DNA from: a virus
DNA: 22,613 nt
Virus record (IMG/VR): IMGVR_UViG_3300021335_000099
Location: 1 to 22,613 of that record
Reading direction: 5' to 3' (one strand)
Translations under genes and position numbers: made by a program
Shown: in pieces, positions 1 to 6,832 of the stretch
Layout: every line of letters begins with the position of its first letter
Numbering within the stretch: the stretch's first letter is position 1
The notes under the pieces: model-generated
What the model saw: only the letters and a program-made list of their open reading frames with translations
Database searches by the model: none
Told to the model about the DNA's origin: nothing

Positions 1-452
1 ATCTGCCCTCTCACCTCTTTGATAAAGTCAGCCTTGCTTCTGCCTGTCAGCGCCGCTTGATAAACGCCATTCGCTAGCGCTTCCAACTGTGATGTCGCTA
101 ATGCCTCAAAGCCTTGGAAAGATAGCCTCTGAAGCCCTGCAATGGCCTCTGGCGAGACTCTAGCGAACGCGCCATAGGTATTGAGCATCCTGAACTGCTC
201 CGCTGCTACAGCCCTGTAGTCGCCCAGCATGTCCTGCACGTCTGCCAGATAGTCTTCCTCCAGAATGCGCCGCATCTCTGTCCTAGCGTTAACAGACCAT
301 TCCACGTCGAACATCGCGCCGTCAGTGGTTGGAGCGGTCTGCAAGTAGTCAGCCAGATCGTTTTCTGTCATTTGCAGGATGTCAGTCAGCCTGCGCTGAT
401 GCTGGTCTGCTAATCGCTCAAGGAATTCAGCATAGTCATCGGCTGCTGCCAT
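1..452 (-). CDS. Head morphogenesis / minor head protein (partial, C-terminus beyond window)
   Basis: The frame is open from an ATG at 452 to the window edge, giving about 150 residues beginning MAAADDYAEFLERLADQHQRR. It is mostly helical and charged, without membrane segments. The ATG overlaps the portal stop as TAATG, so the two are translationally coupled. In many tailed phages a Mu gpF / SPP1 gp7-type protein directly follows the portal and helps procapsid assembly or DNA ejection, and the helical N-terminus fits that. The assignment rests mainly on position, because the more diagnostic C-terminal half is outside the window. Confidence 0.6.
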   Translation of the reverse strand, partial: MAAADDYAEFLERLADQHQRRLTDILQMTENDLADYLQTAPTTDGAMFDVEWSVNARTEMRRILEEDYLADVQDMLGDYRAVAAEQFRMLNTYGAFARVSPEAIAGLQRLSFQGFEALATSQLEALANGVYQAALTGRSKADFIKEVRGQ

Positions 453-1951
453 TACTGAGGCTCACCACTTGTCGGTGGCTCGAATAACTCATCACCACCT
501 TGTACTGGCTCCAGACCAATCTTCTCGCGCACTTCGTTAGGCGTTACTGCGCCAGAGTCGATGTGGTAAGCGTAGATCTGCGTTTTCTCGTTAAAGTCAC
601 CCAGAGCTTGTGTTGCCTGCTCAATTTCGAGGTGAGATCTCGCCAGCTTATCGTCATCTAACACTAGGTCGGCGATCTTCTTATCGATCTCTTGCATCAA
701 GGTGATTGACCTCACCCCACTTGATCTCATTTGCTGGAAGAACATTAGCTCTTTGTCGTAGTCACGGATGTCGAACGAGTCAGGGTAGAACACCTCTGCG
801 TCTGGCGTTACATCAAGCCAGTTGGCGACGTAAGTCCAAAGATGCTCCTCTGCTAACTCAAGCAGGTCGGCTTTCTCTGCCAGCTTTGCGTTCAACAGTT
901 GGAACTCAGTCTGCATCGCTATGCCTGACATCGTGACCGCATCAGTTCCCCGTACAGCACCCATCTGGGCCATGCGGTTAATAGCCTCGACCTTGTCTTT
1001 GATGGACTCTCTGATGCTGGTGATGTTCTGACCAGACGGTTGCAACAGGTAAGGCTGCACTGCGTTGTCCATATCATCGGGTACGTTGATGACAGCCCCC
1101 GCCCCCGCACTTGCGTCAGTGTCGTAAGTCTTCACGAGTGAGGGGTGGTTACTGATGCGGATTAGCTGCTCAATCTCTGACAGTTCCTCATAGATAGCTC
1201 GCTGCATGTACGCAATGTCAGACAGGTCAGATATGCCGATGCCCCTGTTAACACTACGCGCAGCAGGTACGAATACCGCAGGGATCTTGCCCAGTGGGTT
1301 GTCGATCTCGCTGATCATCTGCTCTTTGTCGCCGTCAGACTTCCACTGCTGGATTGTGTCTTTGCGCCAGATGCGGAAATAACTCACCTTGGTTGTCGCG
1401 TCTTCTCTGTCCACTGCTTCACGCAGCTTCAAATAGGTAAGCTCAAATCGACCTGATGGTGTGCGCTCCCACCTCCAGTCGAATACGTTCTCAGGGGTAA
1501 ACAGTGAGAGGTAAGGTCTGACTTCTTGCTCTAGCTCTTCAGCCCTTGTCTGTGCGTTGGACTCTGGCTTATCAACTAGAATCCAGACGTGCCCATAGAC
1601 CGATGACCAGATCTGGGCCTGCTTCATGAAGCTGTTCAGACTTTGACCATCAAGGTCTGCGTCGTTAATCATCGCCTCAATAGACGGGTTGTTAGCCAGT
1701 GAATTCAGTATACGGACAGGGGGAGTGCGCCACAGAAACGAACTGTAGATGTGAACAACATTCCGGCAGTGGTTATCAATCGGCGTCAGGTTGATGCGTC
1801 GAGCATACTCGTTCTCTGACTCGTTGAAGTAGCCAGTCAGGTAGTTGCCTGCTTGATATTCCTCACCCCCTAGATATGAGCGGACGTAAAGTTCCCACCG
1901 CTTCTCATTGGCATCATAGTCGGGGTGCTGATATTCGATGTTACTGTTCAC
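452..1951 (-). CDS. Phage portal protein
   Basis: About 499 residues, a normal portal length. It forms the ring at the capsid vertex through which DNA is packaged and ejected. The N-terminal part (HPDYDANEKRWELYVRSYL, then EYARRINLTPIDNHCRNVVH) resembles DUF4055-like/marine phage portal proteins. The middle is mixed alpha/beta (PYLSLFTPENVFDWRWER), and a long helical stretch follows (SIRESIKDKVEAINRMAQMG), as in the portal stem and crown. It sits directly after the large terminase and before a head-morphogenesis gene, the classic order. The start chosen is GTG at 1951 (TAGTG overlap with the terminase stop, GAGG 8 nt upstream); a GTG at 1960 would add three residues. Confidence 0.82.
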   Translation of the reverse strand: MNSNIEYQHPDYDANEKRWELYVRSYLGGEEYQAGNYLTGYFNESENEYARRINLTPIDNHCRNVVHIYSSFLWRTPPVRILNSLANNPSIEAMINDADLDGQSLNSFMKQAQIWSSVYGHVWILVDKPESNAQTRAEELEQEVRPYLSLFTPENVFDWRWERTPSGRFELTYLKLREAVDREDATTKVSYFRIWRKDTIQQWKSDGDKEQMISEIDNPLGKIPAVFVPAARSVNRGIGISDLSDIAYMQRAIYEELSEIEQLIRISNHPSLVKTYDTDASAGAGAVINVPDDMDNAVQPYLLQPSGQNITSIRESIKDKVEAINRMAQMGAVRGTDAVTMSGIAMQTEFQLLNAKLAEKADLLELAEEHLWTYVANWLDVTPDAEVFYPDSFDIRDYDKELMFFQQMRSSGVRSITLMQEIDKKIADLVLDDDKLARSHLEIEQATQALGDFNEKTQIYAYHIDSGAVTPNEVREKIGLEPVQGGDELFEPPTSGEPQ

Positions 1952-3162
1952 TAACTCCACCTCACTGGTTGTTCCACGTCACGTTGTTTTCTGATTGGGT
2001 ATAGGTATTCAACCAAGTACCCCAGTGCGTCATTCATATGGTCGTAACCGTCATCTTTGTTGGGTTGGCTAGTGCCTTCTTTGTATGTCTGTCGTTCTAG
2101 CGAAGCGATTGTCTGCTTGCACTTAGGGTCAACGAACAATGACCGCACCCCTGACGTGGAGCGCAGCCTACTGTTAACGCTGTTGATTCTGTCTCTAATC
2201 GCTGGGTGGCTGTTCCTCACCTTCACTGCGAAGCCTGCGTTCTGAAGGATTGACAGGTCTGTCCTCCCTCCCGCGCTGGTCTTTCTTTGTTTGCTTGCTG
2301 GGTCTGGATAGATCGTTATGCGTCTGTCCCCATACCTCTGCTTGATCTCGTCAACGATCTCATCGGTGTTGCTGCCGTAGATCACAATCTCGTCAATCAC
2401 TTGGATGTGATCAGCCTCTCTCACGCATATCGCTGCGCTCATTGGGTCGAGGTTAAAGTCCATGCCAATGTGTAGCTCATCATTGAGATAGCCTTTGCGG
2501 ACGCTCTGCTCGCGGTCGAATGCGTAGTAAATGATGCCCTGATAGTTAACGAATTGGGCACGATACTCTTGGTCGAACGTCCTCTCGTCTAAGTCATTAC
2601 GCGCTGCCTCGACCTCAGCCTTATCAACATTACCGCCTTCGATGGTCGTATATTGGAAGGCTTTCCAGCCCTCCTCGCCGTCCGCGCCTCGCGTCCATAT
2701 GTCATAGAAATGGTTGCGCCCCTTTGGTGTCCCAATGAATAACGCAGAGCCTAACCTATCGGACAATGATGGTCGGATCACTTCATACCACGCCTCTGGT
2801 CGCATGTCCGCGAACTCATCCATCACCACAAAGTCCAGCGCCCTCCCTCTCAGATTGTCAGGCTTCTCTGCGCCCTTAAGTGAGATGGTCGAGCCGTTCT
2901 TCAGGGTAAGCGACAACGCAGTCTCATTGCGTTTGCTCACATACCCATCTGGGAGTGCATCGTTCAGCATCTCCCACGCTATCTCTTTCGCAGCCTTGTA
3001 GGTTGGCGCTACATACCAGCAGTTTCTGTTCTTCTCCGCTAACGCAGCGCGCAGCAGTTCATGAGTAGACAAGAACGTCTTGCCAAACCGTCTACCAGCG
3101 ACCACCGCCCTAAACCGTGAGTCACTGAAGAAGATGTCATCCTGTGGCTTAGTTAGCCTCAC
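1951..3162 (-). CDS. terL: Terminase large subunit (packaging ATPase and nuclease)
   Basis: About 403 residues. The N-terminal ATPase shows a Walker A-like AGRRFGKT near residue 23 and a Walker B DFVVMDEFAD near 110, followed by a coupling-motif-like FIGTPKGRNHFYD. The C-terminal RNase H-like nuclease shows acidic positions in GMDFNLDPMS, YPDPAS and DDGYDHMNDALGYLVEY. It translocates DNA into the prohead and cuts it at packaging. It overlaps the small subunit upstream and the portal downstream. The open frame begins with TTG at 3174. A GTG at 3162 (MRLTKPQDD...) is preferred because it shortens the overlap and starts where the family homology begins; neither has a strong SD. Confidence 0.95.
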   Translation of the reverse strand: MRLTKPQDDIFFSDSRFRAVVAGRRFGKTFLSTHELLRAALAEKNRNCWYVAPTYKAAKEIAWEMLNDALPDGYVSKRNETALSLTLKNGSTISLKGAEKPDNLRGRALDFVVMDEFADMRPEAWYEVIRPSLSDRLGSALFIGTPKGRNHFYDIWTRGADGEEGWKAFQYTTIEGGNVDKAEVEAARNDLDERTFDQEYRAQFVNYQGIIYYAFDREQSVRKGYLNDELHIGMDFNLDPMSAAICVREADHIQVIDEIVIYGSNTDEIVDEIKQRYGDRRITIYPDPASKQRKTSAGGRTDLSILQNAGFAVKVRNSHPAIRDRINSVNSRLRSTSGVRSLFVDPKCKQTIASLERQTYKEGTSQPNKDDGYDHMNDALGYLVEYLYPIRKQRDVEQPVRWS

Positions 3163-3490
3163 TCGCTCGCTCAATGACTATCGGTGGCAAGTCTTGCGCC
3201 TCTGGCTCTGGTTGATCGCTCTGGCCTAGCCAGTTCTTCCCTAGCCATACCAACATCGTGGAGTTCCCATCCATTGCAGAGGTAAATTGACGCCTTCTGA
3301 GGCTCATTTTGCCCCCGCTCGCCTTTTGCTTAAAATAATCCGAAAAACCAACCCCTCGCTCTCTCTTGCAGGCTGCGTTCAGGGTGTCGTAATCAATGCC
3401 AAGGATACCAGCCTGCTCCTCTCCAGTGCAGTGGTACTCACACATTCTATCCACTTGATCCCAGTCTATTTCAATCAAAGGTCTGCTCAT
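3149..3490 (-). CDS. terS: Terminase small subunit / DNA-packaging protein
   Basis: 113 residues. The N-terminal part (EIDWDQVDRMCEYHCTGEEQAGILGIDYDTLNAAC) reads as a helix-turn-helix of the kind used by small terminases to recognise packaging sites. The C-terminal half holds MLVWLGKNWLGQSDQPE, a motif I know from small phage DNA-packaging proteins. Its position immediately before the large subunit supports the call. The ATG at 3490 overlaps the preceding stop as ATGA. A generic HTH protein is the alternative but is less likely given order and length. Confidence 0.82.
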   Translation of the reverse strand: MSRPLIEIDWDQVDRMCEYHCTGEEQAGILGIDYDTLNAACKRERGVGFSDYFKQKASGGKMSLRRRQFTSAMDGNSTMLVWLGKNWLGQSDQPEPEAQDLPPIVIERASEAN

Positions 3491-3858
3491 TTCTTCGTTG
3501 CTCGTCTAACTGCTTTGCGCTCTGCCTCAGTATACGAAGCCTTGCCTTTGCCCCCTTTGCTTGCTTTGTTCTTTGCTCTCGAACCCGCTGCTTTCTGTCC
3601 AGACGAGAGAGAATCCCGCGCACCTTTCGGCAGATACCTGCCTTGCCCCTTCTCCCCAACATAATCCCAGTCTTGATCCGTCCATCGGCTCAGTGATGTT
3701 TCTTTCTTTGGCCCTTCGTACTTACCACCCATCTGCTTGTAGTAGTTAACTGCGAGTTGTGCAGCCCTGCCAGACCATTTGCCACCCATCTTACGCATGG
3801 CTTTAGCTTTGGCCCTCTCCCAGATCTCTGGGTTCTTTCTCTTCGCCGTATCTGCCAT
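3487..3858 (-). CDS. DUF5872-like basic protein
   Basis: 123 residues, strongly basic. The N-terminal half (RKNPEIWERAKAKAMRKMGGKWSGRAAQLAVNYYK) is helical. It is followed by SLSRWTDQDWDYVGEKGQ and GRYLPKGARDSL, which matches my memory of the DUF5872 signature seen in phage and some large-virus proteins. The C-terminal 40 residues are a K/R/S/A-rich disordered tail. It overlaps the small terminase by ATGA and the upstream gene by TGATG. Function is unknown; its charge and place in the packaging block suggest nucleic-acid binding (inference). Confidence 0.72.
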   Translation of the reverse strand: MADTAKRKNPEIWERAKAKAMRKMGGKWSGRAAQLAVNYYKQMGGKYEGPKKETSLSRWTDQDWDYVGEKGQGRYLPKGARDSLSSGQKAAGSRAKNKASKGGKGKASYTEAERKAVRRATKK

Positions 3859-4079
3859 CAGTCGTTCAGGCTTGTTTTGGTTCTGTCTGGGGTGTCATGT
3901 CGCTCAATCATGCTTTCAAGGGCGCGGATCTTTCGCTCTGGCGGCAGTTCGTGGTAGTAGAAAAGCCGTCTGCTAGTCGCGTTGTGAGTTGCGCCAGTAT
4001 GCACTTCACCATTCGGCATTGTGTGAACTTGCCCGGCGTAGATCGTGCCATCACGGTTGAACAGTAAAACTCCTCTCAT
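3858..4079 (-). CDS. Hypothetical small phage protein
   Basis: 73 residues. The N-terminal half is probably beta-rich (GVLLFNRDGTIYAGQVH, PNGEVHTGATHN), and the C-terminal half is a charged helix (PERKIRALESMIERHD). I do not recognise a named domain, although short proteins starting with a similar MRGVL-like strand and a repeated T-G-H pattern occur in marine phages. It lies between the holin and the DUF5872-like gene with four-base overlaps on both sides, so it is almost surely translated as part of the late operon. Confidence 0.65.
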   Translation of the reverse strand: MRGVLLFNRDGTIYAGQVHTMPNGEVHTGATHNATSRRLFYYHELPPERKIRALESMIERHDTPDRTKTSLND

Positions 4080-4480
4080 TTGGACACCTGTTTGGTCTTT
4101 TCGTAGGTTCTCATCGCGCCCAAGCCAAGCATACCCATCAAGACAGGCATCATCGTGTCTAGTGCGACCAGTGGGATAGTCACGTCAATCTCCATCAGGG
4201 CTAGAATAAAGTTGGCAAATGGTATGACCATGAAGTTGCCAGCCATCCCTAACACGCACACCCAGCCGACTGCTGGCCTCCATCCTGCAACAAAAAGGCT
4301 CCTGCTTGCAGCCTCGACCTTGTTAACCTCTAGCTGGGCCTTGGCGTTCTCATTGGCGTGACGCTCTGCCATCGTCGCTATCTCATGCGCCAGCTTTGCC
4401 TTCTGGTCTTTGTCTTCGATGAACTCAGACAGTAAGCCAGTGACAGGCCCGACAAGCTCTTTCACAATGCCTAAACTCAT
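4076..4480 (-). CDS. Holin of the 3-TM (GTA-type) family
   Basis: 134 residues. An amphipathic N-terminal helix and a charged coiled region (IEDKDQKAKLAHEIATMAERHANENAKAQLEVNKVEA) lead to RSLFVAGWRPAVGWVCVLGMAG, the hallmark of the GTA holin / Holin_3TM family (PF11351). Hydrophobic segments follow (FMVIPFANFILALMEI, PLVALDTMMPVLMGMLGLGAM), then a short basic tail. Holins form pores in the inner membrane to time lysis. The gene is flanked by four-base overlaps with the DUF5675 gene upstream and the hypothetical gene downstream. Confidence 0.88.
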   Translation of the reverse strand: MSLGIVKELVGPVTGLLSEFIEDKDQKAKLAHEIATMAERHANENAKAQLEVNKVEAASRSLFVAGWRPAVGWVCVLGMAGNFMVIPFANFILALMEIDVTIPLVALDTMMPVLMGMLGLGAMRTYEKTKQVSK

Positions 4481-4872
4481 ATCACAGCCCTCACCCCTTG
4501 GATTGTTAGGTCGAACTCGTACCCTGCAACGTCAAAGAATGCCGCCAGAGTCTTCTTGCTGTTGTACACCGCAGGTTCTAGCGCATCAGACACAAAGCGA
4601 TCACCCAGCCCAATACAGCCCTCTACGTCCCTTGGGTAGTTGGCAGCGTGTATGAGGATAAACGTGCGATCAGGTACATCCATGATCTGAACAACGTCTT
4701 GAAACCGATTACCGCTGAAAGGCTCACACTTGTACTCGCCCTCTGGGATGCAGGACTGCGATGGCGTGTTGTCTAGCCAAGGCCGCTCCACTGTATAACA
4801 AGACCAAGGGCCGACAGTGAGCTTGCCAAGGGTTCCGCTGTCTAGGTACGCAAAACGCTGCAAAAAAACCAT
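4477..4872 (-). CDS. DUF5675 family protein, possible lysis enzyme
   Basis: 131 residues. The layout fits DUF5675: a strand-rich N-terminus (GTLGKLTVGPWSCYTVERPW), then CIPEGEYKCEPF, then FILIHAANYPRDVEGCIGLG. The pairing of IHAAN with GCIGLG is reminiscent of catalytic His/Cys arrangements in small hydrolase or transpeptidase folds, but catalysis is inferred, not proven. There is no signal peptide or membrane helix. It is the first gene of the leftward late operon and overlaps the holin by ATGA, and no lysozyme, amidase or transglycosylase is seen elsewhere in the window. The start at 4872 has AAGGA six bases upstream. Confidence 0.75.
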   Translation of the reverse strand: MVFLQRFAYLDSGTLGKLTVGPWSCYTVERPWLDNTPSQSCIPEGEYKCEPFSGNRFQDVVQIMDVPDRTFILIHAANYPRDVEGCIGLGDRFVSDALEPAVYNSKKTLAAFFDVAGYEFDLTIQGVRAVI

Positions 4873-4913
4873 TTGCTATCCTTGTTTTGGATTACGCAAT
4901 GTGCTAGATGGCG

Positions 4914-4944
4914 ATTATACCCACAAAAATTGCAGAAATGGCAA
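4914..4944 (-). promoter_or_regulatory. Leftward sigma70-type promoter for the lysis/packaging operon
   Basis: On the minus strand a perfect -10 TATAAT lies at 4919-4914. A TTGCCA (4944-4939) lies 19 bases upstream, a spacing longer than ideal. Transcription would start near 4907, leaving a leader of about 35 nt with an AAGGA before the ATG at 4872. It is the only strong -10 seen ahead of the packaging block, and it lies back to back with the rightward promoter at 4965-4992. Confidence 0.55.
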
Positions 4945-4964
4945 AAAAAACCACTCTCCCCCTG

Positions 4965-4992
4965 TTGCATGTGTAAACCTTTGGTGTACAAT
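4965..4992 (+). promoter_or_regulatory. Rightward promoter P1 with internal operator-like inverted repeat
   Basis: -35 TTGCAT (4965-4970), a 16-base spacer and -10 TACAAT (4987-4992) precede the methyltransferase operon. TGTAAACC-TTT-GGTGTACA (4972-4990) is a near-perfect inverted repeat (seven of eight pairs) spanning the spacer and reaching into the -10, so a bound dimer would block RNA polymerase. The same architecture recurs at 9388-9415. The first gene's ATG (5019) has GGAG at 5008-5011. Confidence 0.65.
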
Positions 4993-5018
4993 AACCCCAT
5001 CAACAACGGAGAACGGAC

Positions 5019-5285
5019 ATGGAAAAGATATTGGAAACCAAAAGCATATATAACGGATATGTGTCACTTGTCAGCACTGGCAAGACCTTCAAAACTGTAG
5101 TTCATTGCAATGTTTTTAACGTTTCGATTGAGCGCAAGCACAGGCACTATGAGGCCGCGCTGAAAAGATTCGCAAAGTGGGAGAATTCAGATCCTCGCCC
5201 TATCATGGAGACGCAAGCTAAAAGAGAAGCCAAAAGGAATCAGCGTCGAGCCGAAAGAAAGCAAAGTCAAAAACAGGCCGCGTAA
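5019..5285 (+). CDS. Hypothetical small basic protein
   Basis: 88 residues. The N-terminal half looks beta-rich (SIYNGYVSLVSTGKTFKTVVHCNVFNVSIERK) and the C-terminal half is a highly charged helix (ETQAKREAKRNQRRAERKQSQ). No family is recognised. It is the first gene after promoter P1, with GGAG seven bases before the ATG. The basic tail could bind nucleic acid (inference). Translation looks certain from the promoter, RBS and following compact genes; the role is open. Confidence 0.7.
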   Translation: MEKILETKSIYNGYVSLVSTGKTFKTVVHCNVFNVSIERKHRHYEAALKRFAKWENSDPRPIMETQAKREAKRNQRRAERKQSQKQAA

Positions 5286-5303
5286 GCGGCCCAAGGCGGT
5301 CAG

Positions 5304-5432
5304 ATGTCTAACCATTACAATGAAACGCTGCTGGAACAATTGTTCGAGGAAGCTCTCGATCTAGGGATGCCTGATGAAGAGGCAGAGCAATACGCCGTTG
5401 AACGAGCCGAGCAGCTGGGAGATCCCTCATGA
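5304..5432 (+). CDS. Small acidic hypothetical protein (42 aa)
   Basis: ATG at 5304 to TGA at 5430-5432. The predicted product is acidic and helical, containing ETLLEQLFEEALDLGMPDEE and ending EQLGDPS. Its stop overlaps the ATG of the next gene by ATGA, the coupling seen throughout this genome, which is the main support for it. The SD (AAGG about 10 bases upstream) is weak. No function is assigned. Confidence 0.55.
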   Translation: MSNHYNETLLEQLFEEALDLGMPDEEAEQYAVERAEQLGDPS

Positions 5433-5596
5433 AACTACGCTACCCACTCGCCCTGCTGTTAATTGTCGGTTTTTTGATCGCTGGTAATAACGACTATGAA
5501 AGCGAATTGATGGAGGAGCGACAGTACTTAGAACGATTCTGTGATGGTGTCCACGGCGACTATCTTAACTTGGAGCCTACTTGTGCGGGTTCTTGA
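5429..5596 (+). CDS. Small single-TM membrane protein (55 aa)
   Basis: ATG at 5429 (ATGA overlap with the gene before) to TGA at 5594-5596. KLR is followed by a hydrophobic helix PLALLLIVGFLIAG, then a short polar domain with two cysteines (LERFCDGVHGDY, EPTCAG). This looks like an N-terminally anchored protein with a small periplasmic tail. There is no lipobox cysteine. Small phage proteins with a comparable Y-C-x-x-V...Y pattern are frequent and uncharacterised. Its 3' end contains the start of the methyltransferase gene. Confidence 0.6.
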   Translation: MKLRYPLALLLIVGFLIAGNNDYESELMEERQYLERFCDGVHGDYLNLEPTCAGS

Positions 5597-6527
5597 TCTA
5601 TTCTCTGGCATAGGTGGATTCTCCATCGGCTTGGAATCAGCAGGAATGGAAACTGTGGCTTTCTGCGAGCAAAACACCTTCTGTCAGAAGATACTAGGTC
5701 AGCATTGGCCCACCCTCCCCATACATTCAGACATCACGGAGTTAAACGGATATGAGTACCGAGGATCAGTTGAGCTTGTTTGCGGGGGATTCCCTTGTCA
5801 GCCATTCAGTGTCGCCGGGAAGCAGCTCGGCGCAGAAGATGACAGAGCACTCTGGCCGGAAATGCTGCGAGTCATACGCGAAGTGGCTCCCAGATGGGTC
5901 ATTGGCGAGAATGTTTCTGGAATCATCCCGATGGAACTCGACAATGTGCTATCTGACTTGGAAGGGGAAGGCTACACCTGCTGGACGTTTGTACTTCCAG
6001 CTTGCTCCGTCGACGCCCACCATAGGCGAGACAGAGTCTGGGTTGTGGCGCACTCCAGCAGCGACATCTGGAGGAACACCCAAAGCTCTTTTGGAAGGTC
6101 AGACAACAAGGCCGAGCGGACACAAGATACAGATCAGACTTCAGGATCAGGCCAGAATGTGGCCGACTCCAACGACCAGCGACGCGAATCAGGCATATAT
6201 GAAGAACGACCACGACCTAAAGAAAGGCAACTTGCGCGGAGTAGTCAAGATGTGGCCGACACCGCAAGCCAGCGACAACAAGAATCGGGGACACATGGGG
6301 ATGCCATCGGTGAAAAGACGGAAGGAAAAAGGGAAGCAGCTAAACCTTTCGATGGTAGCCAGCCATGTCTCTGGGAGCCTGAACCCAACGTGGGTCGAGT
6401 GGCTAATGGGGTTCCCAACAGATCACACAGACTTAAAGCTCTCGGAAACGCCGTAGTTCCACCCCTCGTTGCAGAGATTGGTCGAATCGTTATGGAGTTT
6501 GACCAGCAGTCTTTGCAACCAACTTGA
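5583..6527 (+). CDS. dcm: DNA (cytosine-5) methyltransferase
   Basis: About 314 residues from GTG 5583. It shows C5-methyltransferase motifs: I VLDLFSGIGG (3-12), IV GGFPCQPFS with catalytic Cys near 72, VI GENV (108-111), VIII RRDRVWVVA (148-156) and X ALGNAVVPPL (286-295). It methylates cytosine in DNA, probably protecting phage DNA from restriction; no partner nuclease is nearby. Residues about 159-275, where the target-recognition domain belongs, are unusually polar and low-complexity (repeated VAD, Q, R, S, E), and a second frame through this region looks protein-coding. GGAG at 5572-5575 sets the start; an in-frame ATG at 5544 lacks this and lies deeper in the preceding gene. Confidence 0.93.
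   Translation: MRVLDLFSGIGGFSIGLESAGMETVAFCEQNTFCQKILGQHWPTLPIHSDITELNGYEYRGSVELVCGGFPCQPFSVAGKQLGAEDDRALWPEMLRVIREVAPRWVIGENVSGIIPMELDNVLSDLEGEGYTCWTFVLPACSVDAHHRRDRVWVVAHSSSDIWRNTQSSFGRSDNKAERTQDTDQTSGSGQNVADSNDQRRESGIYEERPRPKERQLARSSQDVADTASQRQQESGTHGDAIGEKTEGKREAAKPFDGSQPCLWEPEPNVGRVANGVPNRSHRLKALGNAVVPPLVAEIGRIVMEFDQQSLQPT
5752..6456 (+). CDS. Nested overlapping gene: WPTP-motif methyltransferase-associated protein
   Basis: A 234-residue frame lies entirely inside the methyltransferase gene, shifted by +1. It looks like a genuine protein: MSTEDQLSLFAGD start, SLARMFLESSRWNSTMCYLT, KATPAGRLYFQLAPSTP, two MWPTP repeats (MWPTPTTSDA, MWPTPQASDN) and a C-terminal LNPTWVEWLMGFPTDHTDL. I recognise this combination from phage proteins found with or annotated as C5-methyltransferases. 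GGAG lies about 11 bases before the ATG. The two MWPTP motifs are the shifted reading of VADSN and VADTA in the other frame. The product could act as a specificity or partner subunit (inference); a chance ORF is the alternative but fits poorly. Confidence 0.68.
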   Translation: MSTEDQLSLFAGDSLVSHSVSPGSSSAQKMTEHSGRKCCESYAKWLPDGSLARMFLESSRWNSTMCYLTWKGKATPAGRLYFQLAPSTPTIGETESGLWRTPAATSGGTPKALLEGQTTRPSGHKIQIRLQDQARMWPTPTTSDANQAYMKNDHDLKKGNLRGVVKMWPTPQASDNKNRGHMGMPSVKRRKEKGKQLNLSMVASHVSGSLNPTWVEWLMGFPTDHTDLKLSETP

Positions 6528-6654
6528 TGACCTCTGGCTCCACATCCTCTGGCATCTCTGCTGGGGGGTTGGGGTCTTCTTCGTCAATCAACTCTGTGAT
6601 GATTATTGTCACCTGACAATTCTTAGGCAGGTCTTCAACTACTACACTCGGCAC
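6490..6654 (-). CDS. Hypothetical small acidic protein
   Basis: About 54 residues from GTG 6654, which has AGGAG seven bases upstream; an ATG at 6681 would lie deeper in the preceding gene without a better SD. The product has a strand (CQVTIIITEL) and an acidic, proline-rich middle (DEEDPNPPAEMPEDVEPE). It overlaps the preceding minus-strand gene by 20 bases and runs tail-to-tail into the methyltransferase, sharing 38 bases. No family is recognised. Confidence 0.55.
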   Translation of the reverse strand: MPSVVVEDLPKNCQVTIIITELIDEEDPNPPAEMPEDVEPEVIKLVAKTAGQTP

Positions 6655-6832
6655 TAAACCTCTCCTCAATGAAGCGTTCACGCTGGACCAGTGTTGCCAA
6701 ATCTCGGCATGCCTCTTCCAGAAGCTGGATGTCTTTCGTCCGGTTGTACTCAGTCACCAGATGAACCACCCTCCCACTCAGAAAGTTAAGCTGATTTGAC
6801 ACAATGTAGTCAGTCGGGCTGATTTCCTTCAT
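6635..6832 (-). CDS. Hypothetical helical protein (65 aa)
   Basis: Starts at ATG 6832, overlapping the phosphoesterase stop as TGATG. The sequence (MKEISPTDYIVSNQLNFLSG, then LLEEACRDLATLVQRERFIEERF) is two helices joined by a short turn. Its layout faintly recalls DUF3310-type small phage proteins, but the usual GN-x-x-KY core is absent, so I leave it unnamed. The larger open frame to 6868 lies inside the upstream gene and is not needed. Confidence 0.65.
   Translation of the reverse strand: MKEISPTDYIVSNQLNFLSGRVVHLVTEYNRTKDIQLLEEACRDLATLVQRERFIEERFSAECSS

Noticed and set aside
1970-1983. GTTCCACGTCACGT as a second parS-like site
   Set aside because: Only the left half matches; it lies in coding sequence at the terminase end and is not palindromic. 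Single 7-bp half-sites are expected by chance.
5923-6213. Minus-strand open frame of 96 residues under the methyltransferase
   Set aside because: A third overlapping frame with no RBS, coupling or recognisable motif; explained by the base composition of the dual-coding region.
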